Source: Methanofollis liminatans DSM 4140 (lineage in GTDB: Archaea; Halobacteriota; Methanomicrobia; Methanomicrobiales; Methanofollaceae). From it: a DNA stretch of 64,000 nucleotides. The DNA is taken from the NCBI RefSeq assembly GCF_000275865.1, contig NZ_CM001555.1:1948967-2012966 (forward strand), read 5' to 3'. Of this stretch, positions 35,494 through 43,203 are shown one piece after another. Below the pieces are notes generated by a model, which saw only the letters and a list, made by a program, of their open reading frames with translations, was not told where the DNA came from and ran no database searches. A program made the position numbers and the translations under genes. Each line of letters starts with the position of its first letter. Position 1 is the stretch's first letter.

Positions 35494-36340
35494 GGAGCGC
35501 CACCACCGAACCCCGGGACACGCCGGTCATCTCTGCAATCGTATCGCACTTCACCGCCATCAGGTGCGCAACCGGAGGAAAATCAGAGATATCGGTCAGA
35601 GACTCGTAGTTCGCCATCCCTTTGGCGATCACAAGGGTGCAGCGATCAAGGGCGCAGACCAGGTCGTCCGGAAGGAGGAGGGGGTTGATACCGAGTTCGG
35701 CTTCACCCCGCGTCGTCGTGGTCAGACGGTCGACGATCAGATCCAGCCCGAGGGCGCGGGCGTCCTCAAGGGTGGCGTCGTTGAGGATCGGGGCCCCCCT
35801 GACGGCGAGGGTCACCTCCGCCCCCATCGCTTTCAGGAAGAGGATGAGGAGACGGTCGAAGACGATCTCACCGCAATTATCAGTGATATAGACGACACGC
35901 CTGCAGAGCGGAAGGATCCGATCGGTGTCGTCGATCGCGAGGCCCTTCTCAAACTCCTCGAGAAAAAACGAGAGGAAGTCATCGGTCACCTGATGCGCCA
36001 GGACCCCGTAGTCAAAGGTGTTCCCGAGAACCGCCGCCATCACAGTATCATGGAACGACGAGAGCCGCGGGGCGATCACCTCAGCGGCGGCAAGAGCGTC
36101 GCGGTTGTTCTGCCGCTTCAAGTCCAGATAGGGATCGTCGCTCCCGATCAGGCGGTACGCGCAGCGGTGCACCCGGCTCGCAAGCACCGGCGCGGCAACC
36201 CCCTCACCCCGCCCCACAGAGAGAACTTCCGCTGCGGTGCGCCTGATCTCCTCGATCCGATCAGGATCGTCGAGCACCAGGGCGGCCTCGTAGGCGACCC
36301 GCGAGAGAAGACACTCTGTACATCGTGGCTGAAATTTCAT
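35483..36340 (-). CDS. DUF89/ARMT1-type metal-dependent phosphatase
   Basis: A 285-residue protein of the DUF89 family, a metal-dependent damage-control phosphatase group acting on phosphosugars or other phosphometabolites. The N-terminal cysteines in PRCTECLL and the block VVYITDNCGEIVFDRLL (about 150-166, with Asp and Asn as expected metal ligands), LAVRGAPILNDAT and VIAKGMANYE are family features. The substrate is not predictable. The tRNA-Pro gene lies just upstream. Confidence 0.88.
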   Translation of the reverse strand: MKFQPRCTECLLSRVAYEAALVLDDPDRIEEIRRTAAEVLSVGRGEGVAAPVLASRVHRCAYRLIGSDDPYLDLKRQNNRDALAAAEVIAPRLSSFHDTVMAAVLGNTFDYGVLAHQVTDDFLSFFLEEFEKGLAIDDTDRILPLCRRVVYITDNCGEIVFDRLLILFLKAMGAEVTLAVRGAPILNDATLEDARALGLDLIVDRLTTTTRGEAELGINPLLLPDDLVCALDRCTLVIAKGMANYESLTDISDFPPVAHLMAVKCDTIAEMTGVSRGSVVALLRE

Positions 36341-36362
36341 AAAACACCGGATTAAAAAGAAA

Positions 36363-36437
36363 TGGGGTCACCGCGATTTGAACGCGGGTCAGAAGACCCC
36401 CAGTCTCCTAGGATGGTCCAGGCTACCCTATGACCCC
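36363..36437 (-). tRNA. tRNA-Pro (GGG)
   Basis: 75 bases without an encoded CCA. The acceptor stem GGGGTCA/TGACCCC and the T stem CCGCG/CGCGG pair perfectly; the T loop is TTCAAAT. The anticodon stem GGAGA/TCTTC frames the loop CTGGGGG, with U33 and anticodon GGG. The D arm GGGTAGCCTGGACCATCC is of the kind seen in archaeal proline tRNAs. The discriminator is A. Confidence 0.9.
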
Positions 36438-36463
36438 ACTTGACTCTATACATTTTGACCTCT

Positions 36464-36477
36464 GCCTATATGTATTC
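36464..36477 (-). promoter_or_regulatory. TATA box of tRNA-Pro
   Basis: On the minus strand the sequence is GAATACATATAGGC, about 33 bases before the mature 5' end. Confidence 0.45.
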
Positions 36478-36550
36478 TTCCATCAGGCCGGCGATTTACG
36501 GCCCGGCACAAAAAGAGAGGACAGGAGCGAAACGCCGCCGCGCTGGCGGA

Positions 36551-36757
36551 TCAGATCCTGAGCTGTTTGAACTTCTCCACATTCTTCGTGAGGGCCTCAA
36601 GCTCGCTGTCGGTGATCCGCATCCTGCTCCCGAGGACATCTACTTCGGAGAGGAGCTGCTGGATCCGCACATACATGATGTACATGATGAAGAGCTGAAG
36701 GACGATCACGATTCCCAGAATAATAAGGAGGATCCCTCCCATATCAAACGCATCCAT
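36551..36757 (-). CDS. Small membrane protein with coiled coil, unknown
   Basis: 68 residues: an N-terminal transmembrane helix (GGILLIILGIVIVLQLFIMYIMYV, about 7-30) followed by a heptad-like helix (VRIQQLLSEVDVLGSRMRITDSELEALTKNVEKFKQL). Its start directly follows the stop of the MinD-like gene, so the two are translationally coupled. The architecture (anchor plus short coiled coil) suits a membrane recruiter or effector of that ATPase. No family is recognised. Confidence 0.7.
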   Translation of the reverse strand: MDAFDMGGILLIILGIVIVLQLFIMYIMYVRIQQLLSEVDVLGSRMRITDSELEALTKNVEKFKQLRI

Positions 36758-37543
36758 TTATCTTTTCCCCCTGAAAATAGCCTTTGCAAGTCTGTCTATG
36801 AAACCTTCGCGCGCCGAAGCGGTGTCGTCGTGGTATTCGCACCCGGAAATTTCTGCCGCGATCCTCTTTATCGCCCGTGAAGAGCCAGAAGTCGGGTACT
36901 TTATCACAACAGGCGTCTTGTACGCTGCCGATTCACGGACATGGTTGTCTTCAGGAACCGACCCAAGAGACTTGACGCCAAGCGATTTTTCTATTTTTTT
37001 CTCAACGAAGTCGAGATTGTCCTTGCCCGCCCGGTTGATGATCGCATACTGGACATGGCCGCCGACCAGTTCGGTAAGGATCTTGGTCTTGAGGGCGTCG
37101 ACGATCGAGGAAAGCTCGGGGTTCACCACCAGGATTACCTCATCTGCGATTGCAAGGGGCACCACGCCGTCACGGCTGATCCCCGCCGGGGCGTCGATGA
37201 GGAGGTAATCGCAGCGATCGACAAGATCGTGCATCACCTCGCGCAACCGGTCGGGGTTTGCGTCCTGGAACCCCTGCAGTGATATGCCGCTCGGCACCAC
37301 TTTCAGTCCGGCCGGCCCGTCATAGATCGCCTCATCGACCTTTGCCTTGCCGGCGAGCACCTCATGCAGGGTCACCGGGACGTTTTCAAGCCCGAGCAGA
37401 ATCCCGATGTTTGCCATGCCGACATCAGCGTCGAGGATGTACGTTTCTTTTCCAAGTTGTGCAAGGGCGGTCCCAAGATTGACCGTGACGGTCGTCTTGC
37501 CCGTCCCCCCCTTGCCTGATGCAATGGTATATGCTCTTATCAT
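36758..37543 (-). CDS. MinD/ParA-like ATPase
   Basis: 261 residues. The deviant Walker A motif KGGTGKTT (about 11-18), the switch I Asp in DADVGMANIG (about 39-48), Walker B LLIDAPAG and NRAGKDN all match MinD. The last residues (REGFIDRLAKAIFRGKR) form a basic amphipathic helix like a MinD membrane-targeting sequence. It sits between a membrane-anchored LC7 protein (42-base gap) and a membrane coiled-coil protein (no gap). A role in spatial organisation of a membrane signalling complex is inferred. No minC or minE is nearby. Confidence 0.88.
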   Translation of the reverse strand: MIRAYTIASGKGGTGKTTVTVNLGTALAQLGKETYILDADVGMANIGILLGLENVPVTLHEVLAGKAKVDEAIYDGPAGLKVVPSGISLQGFQDANPDRLREVMHDLVDRCDYLLIDAPAGISRDGVVPLAIADEVILVVNPELSSIVDALKTKILTELVGGHVQYAIINRAGKDNLDFVEKKIEKSLGVKSLGSVPEDNHVRESAAYKTPVVIKYPTSGSSRAIKRIAAEISGCEYHDDTASAREGFIDRLAKAIFRGKR

Positions 37544-37585
37544 CTCATCCCTCGTCCAGATCTGTGGATTGTACGCAGCATATCC

Positions 37586-38185
37586 TCACAACCACCGCTT
37601 CAGGATTGAAACGGCATCGTTTTCCATGCTCTCCACCCATTTTTCAGGAATGTTGCGATCGGTGCGGATGATGCCGACAAGCGGCGATCCTTTGTGCCTG
37701 ACACCGAAGAGCATCACCTGCGGGTCGTCGGGGAGCGTGCCCGCGGTGAATGCGTGGCTGTACTTTGCAGCATCGGCGGCGGCATCCTCCATCGAGGAGG
37801 CAACGACGAGTCCGTCATCGGTTGCGATCGTAAAGGCGTCCAGATAGTACTTTTCGCAGAGTGCCTTCATGCTCCCCATGATATCGTTCTGGCCCACGAC
37901 CACTTCGACATCCTGCGGCGGTTTATCCCACTCCACTTCCCGCGACTTCTGGATATGCTTGAAGAGTTTGAAGAGGTCCACCGGTTCCCTGGGGGTTCCG
38001 CCAATCATATCACGCAACTGGGTTATCTGATGCCGTTCTGAGAACTCTTTGAGGATCTCGTCCATCTGGTCTCTGATCCGGACCAGATACAGCACGCATC
38101 CGGCAACCCCCACACCTATCAGGGCAAGGAGGACGACCATAATCTCCCCCAGTGCCACAAGCATTGCTCCATCTTCCATCGTCAT
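37586..38185 (-). CDS. Membrane-anchored roadblock/LC7-like protein
   Basis: 199 residues with one N-terminal helix (about 8-35), a charged linker and a C-terminal roadblock/LC7-type domain (about 95-199: IMGSMKALCEKYYLDAFTIATDDGLVVASS...). LC7 proteins are dimeric regulators of small GTPases or signalling ATPases. It overlaps the upstream tandem-domain gene by 4 bases and precedes the MinD-like gene. The LC7 assignment rests on the LDAFTIATDDGLVVASS pattern and the domain length. Confidence 0.7.
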   Translation of the reverse strand: MTMEDGAMLVALGEIMVVLLALIGVGVAGCVLYLVRIRDQMDEILKEFSERHQITQLRDMIGGTPREPVDLFKLFKHIQKSREVEWDKPPQDVEVVVGQNDIMGSMKALCEKYYLDAFTIATDDGLVVASSMEDAAADAAKYSHAFTAGTLPDDPQVMLFGVRHKGSPLVGIIRTDRNIPEKWVESMENDAVSILKRWL

Positions 38186-39183
38186 TCACACTCCTTTTCC
38201 TCTTTCCTATCGATCAGGTGGCCAAGATCGAGGCGGCCGAGGATCGAGACATAGCTGGATTTCAGATCAGCCGCCATCGCCGCAGGGTCGATCGAATCGA
38301 GGCCCTCGATGTAGAGAAGGTCCAGATCTGACATTCGAGACGAGACCGGCTCGTCCTTTCTCCGGGTCTCCCGGCCCTGCCCTTCTGCAGCTGGACGAGG
38401 TGCAGGACCGAAGGAAGGAGGCACAGCGCCACCGTCAGCAACGGTTCTCCGGGACCCGGCCCCGGAAACGGACTCAGCAGGGGCGGCGCCATAGCCCTCG
38501 TTGAACTCAAGGGCAAGGGAGATCTGCCGGTCTGACAAACCATAGAGACTCACCTCAGAGATGCGTTCAATAGTCTTTGCCAGCTTCAGGGCTGCAGACC
38601 CCGGTTCGCCACCGCAGTCGGCAAGAATGCAGACGCCACCGGAGAACACCAGGGTGAACGTACCGGGGCCCCCGGAGAAGAGACCATAGCCGGAAAAGCC
38701 GCGCTTCCCCAGATCATCGATCACCTCATTGACCGGGAGGTCGCGCCTGATCTCGCAGAAAGTGCCGCGAGGAACCCTGAGACGGCCTGCCACTCCGGGG
38801 CTCTTCTTCGCCGGCGGCATGTCTGCCCGGGCATTTCGGCCCCCATCCGCTCTTCCAGCCTGCCGGGGAGGAGGCACCACAGAGACTGCCGCTTTTTTGT
38901 TGAATTCTGATGCAAGTCTGATCTGCTGGGGGGTGAGAAGATGCATCCCGGCCTCGACCGTCTCACCGCCCCGCACCTGGATTTCCTGCCAGGCCGCATG
39001 ACCCTGCAGGCCCTGGTACTCGGCGAGAATGCAAGTCCCTTCAGAGAAAACGAGGGAACCGGGAACTCCCCCGCAACTCACCGTCACATACCCGGAAAAC
39101 GATGTCTCACGGATCTCGGAGAGTATGGCGGATAAGAGTATATCCCGTCTGATAGAAGAGAAGGTACCTCTCGGAATATCCAT
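38182..39183 (-). CDS. Tandem PATAN/DUF4388-like domain protein
   Basis: 333 residues with two homologous domains (about 4-94 and 137-228). Both begin PRGTF.(S/E)IRRD and share SFSGY or GFSGY, LVFS.G.CILA and (L)(T/S).(R/Q)QI.LA.EFN. The SFSGYV...LVFSEGTCILA pattern resembles PATAN/DUF4388 domains, which occur in signalling proteins of bacteria and archaea. A proline-rich linker separates the repeats, and a third C-terminal region (about 280-333) contains SDLDLLYIEGLDSIDPAAMAADLKSSYVSIL. It is the first gene of a four-gene minus-strand operon. The function is unknown, probably signal input. Confidence 0.65.
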   Translation of the reverse strand: MDIPRGTFSSIRRDILLSAILSEIRETSFSGYVTVSCGGVPGSLVFSEGTCILAEYQGLQGHAAWQEIQVRGGETVEAGMHLLTPQQIRLASEFNKKAAVSVVPPPRQAGRADGGRNARADMPPAKKSPGVAGRLRVPRGTFCEIRRDLPVNEVIDDLGKRGFSGYGLFSGGPGTFTLVFSGGVCILADCGGEPGSAALKLAKTIERISEVSLYGLSDRQISLALEFNEGYGAAPAESVSGAGSRRTVADGGAVPPSFGPAPRPAAEGQGRETRRKDEPVSSRMSDLDLLYIEGLDSIDPAAMAADLKSSYVSILGRLDLGHLIDRKEEKECE

Positions 39184-39536
39184 TAATATGGATTAGGTAT
39201 TGTACATATTATAACTCTATGTTAATCATCAAAAATCGAATTGTATATATACTATTAATTATGACTATCGCCGTGCCCATTAAAGACTACGTATTTTGCA
39301 ATCATGACATAATAGAACCTATCGATCAAAAGCACAATTTAAAGAGAGAACACGGCACAGAAAGAGACAAAAGAGGCGAAGAAGGAACAAAAAGTGGCGG
39401 AGAGAAAATATTCAGAAAATTTTGCCAGAAAATAGGCCCTGGCGAGTATAACCAACCCGTATTGGAAAAGGCAAAGATACTCAAAGATAAAGGAAACCAA
39501 AAAATGTTATATGAACAGGGATAAGGTAAGGTGGGC
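39184..39536. other. AT-rich divergent promoter region of the signalling cluster
   Basis: 353 bases separating the two divergent units. On the minus strand TTATAATA (about 39207-39214) is well placed as TATA box for the tandem-domain gene. An AT-rich half is followed by a strongly purine-rich tract (about 39343-39420). A 101-codon forward frame (39219-39524) is present, but its composition does not look coding. AAGGTGGGC before 39537 is the ribosome binding site of the free LC7 gene. Confidence 0.5.
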
Positions 39537-39911
39537 ATGTCAGAACATCTGGGACTCAAAGAGAGGATCAACCAGTTCATCAAGGAGATCACAGGCGTCG
39601 AAGGAGTAAAGGCCTGCGTGATCACCTCGCGTGACGGGATCCTGATGGGCAGGGCATTCACCGGCGGCGTATCTGTTCCTTCTTTTGCAGCAATGAGCGC
39701 AACGATGCTCGCGTCAGCCGAAGCGGCGGCCAGCATATCTCATATCCAGCCACCCGAGCGGATCACGGTCATGAGCCCCGACGCCACCATCATGGTGATC
39801 AGCGCGGGCGAACGCACCCTCCTCGCCGTCGTTCTTGAAGATAAAGCAGACCTCGAGGCGACATACACGGCTCTGACGAAGATTGCGGCAGATATTGCGG
39901 AGGTACTCTGA
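39537..39911 (+). CDS. Roadblock/LC7 domain protein (MglB-like)
   Basis: 124 residues making one whole roadblock/LC7 domain: KERINQFIKEITGVEGVKACVITSRDGILMGRAF ... IMVISAGERTLLAVVLEDKADLEATYTALTKIAADIAEVL. The fold is shared with MglB, the GAP of polarity GTPases, but no MglA-like GTPase is in the window. ATG 39537 is preferred over GTG 39531 because of GGTGGGC. The response regulator gene follows with a 1-base overlap. Confidence 0.88.
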   Translation: MSEHLGLKERINQFIKEITGVEGVKACVITSRDGILMGRAFTGGVSVPSFAAMSATMLASAEAAASISHIQPPERITVMSPDATIMVISAGERTLLAVVLEDKADLEATYTALTKIAADIAEVL

Positions 39912-40546
39912 TGTACACCGTGCTCGTCGTGGATGACAGCCCCTTCATCGTGGACGTCTTCGTCACCATGCTGGAGCGGGGCGGTTATCAGGCGATCGCG
40001 GCATATAGTGGAGAGGAAGGACTCGAAATTCTCAAGACCGTCGCACCTGATCTGATCCTCCTCGATATCATGATGGAGCCGATGGACGGCTGGGAAACCC
40101 TGGAAAACATCAAGATCAACCCGAAGACCCGCGAGATCCCGGTGCTCATGCTGACGGCGAAACAGCTGACCCCGGACGAAGCAGAGGGGTATGGCTCCTA
40201 TATCGAGGACTACATCCTCAAACCTATCACACACCGCGAGCTCTACGAGGCGATCGAACGAGTGCTGAAACGGCGAGAGATCATCAGGAGCGACGTCGAG
40301 CGTGCAAAAGAGGCAGGACTCGACAGATCTCTGGTCGACGAGTACGCCCGCCTTGCAAAGGGAGTCGACGTGAACAATCGCCTGCTCCGCATCCTGGAGA
40401 CGACCTATAACATCAATGATTCGCGGGCGAGCGAGAAGATCTCCCTCGCCATCAGGAATATGGAGAACAGCATAAGGTTCCAGCAGGAGCGCCTCGCCCA
40501 GATCAAAGCCGAGATCGAGAGCACCCCTGCGAAAAAATCAGAATAA
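39911..40546 (+). CDS. Response regulator (REC) with helical C-terminal region
   Basis: 211 residues. The REC domain (about 1-125) has the acidic pocket VVDDS (Asp9, Asp10), the phospho-acceptor Asp in LLDIMM (about 54), Thr in MLTAK and Lys in LKPI. The remaining 85 residues are helical (SLVDEYARLAKGVDVNNRLLRIL and IRNMENSIRFQQERLAQIKAEIE), with no DNA-binding domain recognised. It is coupled to the LC7 gene. No histidine kinase is adjacent. Confidence 0.92.
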   Translation: MYTVLVVDDSPFIVDVFVTMLERGGYQAIAAYSGEEGLEILKTVAPDLILLDIMMEPMDGWETLENIKINPKTREIPVLMLTAKQLTPDEAEGYGSYIEDYILKPITHRELYEAIERVLKRREIIRSDVERAKEAGLDRSLVDEYARLAKGVDVNNRLLRILETTYNINDSRASEKISLAIRNMENSIRFQQERLAQIKAEIESTPAKKSE

Positions 40547-40556
40547 CTTTTTTGGC
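40546..40556 (+). terminator. T6 terminator after the response regulator
   Basis: Six T (40548-40553) directly follow the stop codon. Confidence 0.35.
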
Positions 40557-40647
40557 CCCTCGCCCTTTCACCCGGGCAATTCCCCCATTCTCACCACTCA
40601 GGCGAACCTCCGGCGTACCTTTTCAGGTCCGCCCCCCCCCAAAAAAA

Positions 40648-41082
40648 TCACGCCTCCCGCTCTCTCCCCACCACCGCTATCGCCGCCGTCAGCACGGCGA
40701 TAACGGCAACCGTCCCAACAACGTCGATCAGATCGGTCGGTTCGAGGCCATAGACCAGAACCTTCCGTACCATCGCCGTCAACCCTGCGATAAGGATGGG
40801 CCTGACCTGGAGCTGGTTTGTCCGGAAATATGCCGTCACTGTTTCCAGGATCTCAATGATGATGATGGTCACCAGCAGGGCGTGGAGCACCTGAAGGATG
40901 CCGTTTGTCGTGACGAAACCGCCATCAAAAGCCTGCAGGAACTCCAGGGCGACATCATAAAAAGAGGCAACGGCAAGAAGAACCAGAACGATCGCGATAC
41001 AGAAGTAGATAACATAATTGGCGCGCATGATAGCACCGATCGCCCATTGCATCTGCGGAATTTCTTCGTCCGGTCCGGTCAT
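40648..41082 (-). CDS. PsiE-like (phosphate-starvation-inducible E family) membrane protein
   Basis: 144 residues from ATG 41082 (GGTG just upstream), or 163 from 41139. Four hydrophobic segments are visible (YVIYFCIAIVLVLLAVASFYD, ILQVLHALLVTIIIIEILETV, ILIAGLTAMVRKVLV and VVGTVAVIAVLTAAIAVV). The ALLVTIIIIEILETV...YFR and LIAGLTAMVRK signatures match the PsiE family. The physiological role is unclear. It is divergent from tRNA-Lys and the RNA polymerase operon. Confidence 0.8.
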   Translation of the reverse strand: MTGPDEEIPQMQWAIGAIMRANYVIYFCIAIVLVLLAVASFYDVALEFLQAFDGGFVTTNGILQVLHALLVTIIIIEILETVTAYFRTNQLQVRPILIAGLTAMVRKVLVYGLEPTDLIDVVGTVAVIAVLTAAIAVVGREREA

Positions 41083-41174
41083 CACCGAATAATCAGAATC
41101 GGAGCAGTTAAATCTTATCATGACATATGTGAGAATCAACCAGCAAAACCACAGCAGGACCGGGCAGGTCCGAT

Positions 41175-41187
41175 ACTTTTATAACTC
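41175..41187 (+). promoter_or_regulatory. TATA box of tRNA-Lys
   Basis: ACTTTTATAACTC lies about 40 bases before the mature tRNA 5' end; a primary transcript starting near 41207 would carry a short leader. Confidence 0.5.
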
Positions 41188-41220
41188 GAGACGTCATTGT
41201 AATAATGCTGTCTGCACAAT

Positions 41221-41294
41221 GGGCCCATAGCTCAGTTAGGTAGAGCGTCTGGCTTTTAACCAGATGGTCGGGGGTTCAAATCCCTCTAGGCCCG
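41221..41294 (+). tRNA. tRNA-Lys (TTT)
   Basis: 74 bases without CCA. The anticodon stem TCTGG/CCAGA frames CTTTTAA (anticodon TTT). The D stem GCTC/GAGC and the T stem GGGGG/CCCTC (one G-U) are good. The acceptor stem GGGCCCA/TAGGCCC has a C6-A67 mismatch. The discriminator is G73. Confidence 0.93.
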
Positions 41295-41369
41295 CTGCCA
41301 TGGCGCAGACTGTGGTTTTTGCGTGGTGATACATCTGAATTTAACTCTTTCTCGTCCGGGGGGATCAAG

Positions 41370-41621
41370 ATGAGCACCAGATTTAATGTTCTGGATCATG
41401 TAATGGTGCCTGATCATCAGAAAATGAGCGAAGAGGAAGTAGGGGATCTCCTCTCCCGCTACCAGATAACACTCGATCAGCTTCCCCGCATCTACAGCGA
41501 CGACCCCGCCGTAAAATCGATCGGGGCAAAGATCGGAGACGTTATCAAAATAACACGGAACAGCCAGACGGCCGGCATCGCCGAATCCTATCGGCATGTG
41601 GTCAAGAGACCAAAGAAGTGA
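41370..41621 (+). CDS. rpoH: DNA-directed RNA polymerase subunit H (Rpo5)
   Basis: 83 residues, the archaeal counterpart of the C-terminal Rpb5 assembly domain. The sequence [22 protein letters not shown] and the ending [15 protein letters not shown]...SYRHVVKR are canonical. ATG 41370 has GGGGGGATC upstream. It heads the polymerase operon. A possible TATA (ATTTAACT, about 41337-41344) suggests its own promoter behind tRNA-Lys. Confidence 0.96.
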   Translation: MSTRFNVLDHVMVPDHQKMSEEEVGDLLSRYQITLDQLPRIYSDDPAVKSIGAKIGDVIKITRNSQTAGIAESYRHVVKRPKK

Positions 41622-43203
41622 ATCGGGGCGGATAAACCTGTTAGACAGAAGTATTTTATCGAGGGCGTACTTCTCAGGTGAACATGTCGCCCGTCACCAG
41701 CTGGACTCGTTCAACCATTTTCTTGAGTACAATCTCCAGAAAGTGGTCGACGAACAGCGGATCATCGAGACCGACATCGAAAACCGGGGAAAGAACAGCG
41801 AGGCAGTCTGGGTGGAGCTCGGCACAATCCGGATCTTAAAACCGACCGTCAGAGAGGCCGACGGCTCCCAGAGCATGCTGTACCCCGCCGAGGCGCGGCT
41901 GCGCAACCTCACCTATGCGGCGCCGATCGAGCTGGACATGACACTTGTCCAGGGAGAGATGCGCGGCGAACCATTCACCACCACGATCGGACAGCTGCCG
42001 ATCATGGTCGGATCAGTGGCCTGCAACCTTGCCGGTCTTTCCGATACCGATCGGGTGAATTACGGCGAGGACGGACTGGATCCAGGCGGCTATTTCATCG
42101 TGAACGGCTCAGAGCGCGTGCTGATGACGCTCGAGGATCTTGCATCAAACAAGATCATGACCGAGTTCACTGAGCGCTACAACGAACGGATCTACGTGGC
42201 AAAAGTATTCTCACAGTTCCGCGGCTACCGTGCGCTCGTTGTTGTGGAGAAAAACAAGAAGAACCTTCTTGAAATCTCGTTCCCGTCAGTTGCCGGACAT
42301 CTCAGATTCGTCGATCTGATGAGGGCGCTCGGCCTGGGCAGCGACCGGGAGATTGTGGAAGCGGTCTCGACCGACGAGGAGATTCTCACCTACATGATGC
42401 AGAACCTTGAGGAGTCCGACTGCAGCACCATCGAGGACGGCGTCATGTATGTAGGTAAGAAGCTCGCCCCGAACCAGACGCGCGAGTACCAGCGCCGGAG
42501 GGCCGAGTTCGTACTCGATTCCTACCTGCTGCCCCACCTCAACTACCTGATGCCTGAGAGCCTCAAAGAGGGCGATCCGGGCTATGAAGACGCGGTGATC
42601 GGCGTCAGGCTCGCAAAGGCACACTTCCTCGGCCGCATGGCGGAAGCCTGCTTCGATCTCGTGCTCGGCCGGAGAAAGATCGACGACAAGGACCACTACT
42701 CCAACAAACGGCTGAAACTTGCCGGCGATCTCATGGAGGACCTCTTCAGGATCTCGTTGAACCGCCTGACCAGGGATATCAAGTACCAGCTCGAGCGGGC
42801 GAGCATGCGCCACCGCGACCTCTCCATCAGCACGGCGGTGCGCGCCGACGTGCTCACCGAGCGCCTCCTCCACCCGCTCGCCACCGGCAACTGGGTCGGC
42901 GGGCGGACCGGCGTCTCCCAGCTGATGGACCGCACCGACCGGATGAGCGTGCTCTCCCACCTGCGGCGCGTCATCTCCCCGCTCTCGCGGTCCCAGCCGC
43001 ACTTCGAAGCCCGTGACCTGCACCCCACCCAGTGGGGGCGGATCTGTCCCTCCGAAACACCAGAAGGTCCAAATTGTGGTCTTGTGAAAAACTTCGCCCA
43101 GATGGTAGAGATCTCAAAGGGCTATGACAACACCGAAGAGGTCAAGAGCATCTTCTACAACCTCGGCGTCGAACCGCTGAGCATCGGGAGGATCAGACTA
43201 TGA
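41596..43203 (+). CDS. rpoB2: DNA-directed RNA polymerase subunit B'' (Rpo2N)
   Basis: N-terminal half of the beta-like subunit, split as usual in methanogens. It includes the lobe and protrusion domains and ends before the hybrid-binding part ([43 protein letters not shown] near the C-terminus). The only standard in-frame start is ATG 41596, which would overlap rpoH by 26 bases and add 14 unusual residues. The family usually begins MLDR.(T/A)LSRAYF, which is matched exactly by CTG at 41638 followed by [11 protein letters not shown], with GGGGCGGAT seven bases upstream. The true start is therefore probably CTG 41638. Confidence 0.95.
   Translation: MWSRDQRSESGRINLLDRSILSRAYFSGEHVARHQLDSFNHFLEYNLQKVVDEQRIIETDIENRGKNSEAVWVELGTIRILKPTVREADGSQSMLYPAEARLRNLTYAAPIELDMTLVQGEMRGEPFTTTIGQLPIMVGSVACNLAGLSDTDRVNYGEDGLDPGGYFIVNGSERVLMTLEDLASNKIMTEFTERYNERIYVAKVFSQFRGYRALVVVEKNKKNLLEISFPSVAGHLRFVDLMRALGLGSDREIVEAVSTDEEILTYMMQNLEESDCSTIEDGVMYVGKKLAPNQTREYQRRRAEFVLDSYLLPHLNYLMPESLKEGDPGYEDAVIGVRLAKAHFLGRMAEACFDLVLGRRKIDDKDHYSNKRLKLAGDLMEDLFRISLNRLTRDIKYQLERASMRHRDLSISTAVRADVLTERLLHPLATGNWVGGRTGVSQLMDRTDRMSVLSHLRRVISPLSRSQPHFEARDLHPTQWGRICPSETPEGPNCGLVKNFAQMVEISKGYDNTEEVKSIFYNLGVEPLSIGRIRL

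Noticed and set aside
36758-37543. Reading the MinD-like gene as the cell-division MinD of a Min system
   Set aside because: No minC or minE neighbour; the LC7 and PATAN-like neighbours point to another role.
39219-39524. 101-codon AT-rich forward ORF in the signalling cluster gap
   Set aside because: Low-complexity Lys/Glu-rich translation over a purine-rich tract, no good ribosome binding site, overlapping the promoter region of the minus-strand operon.
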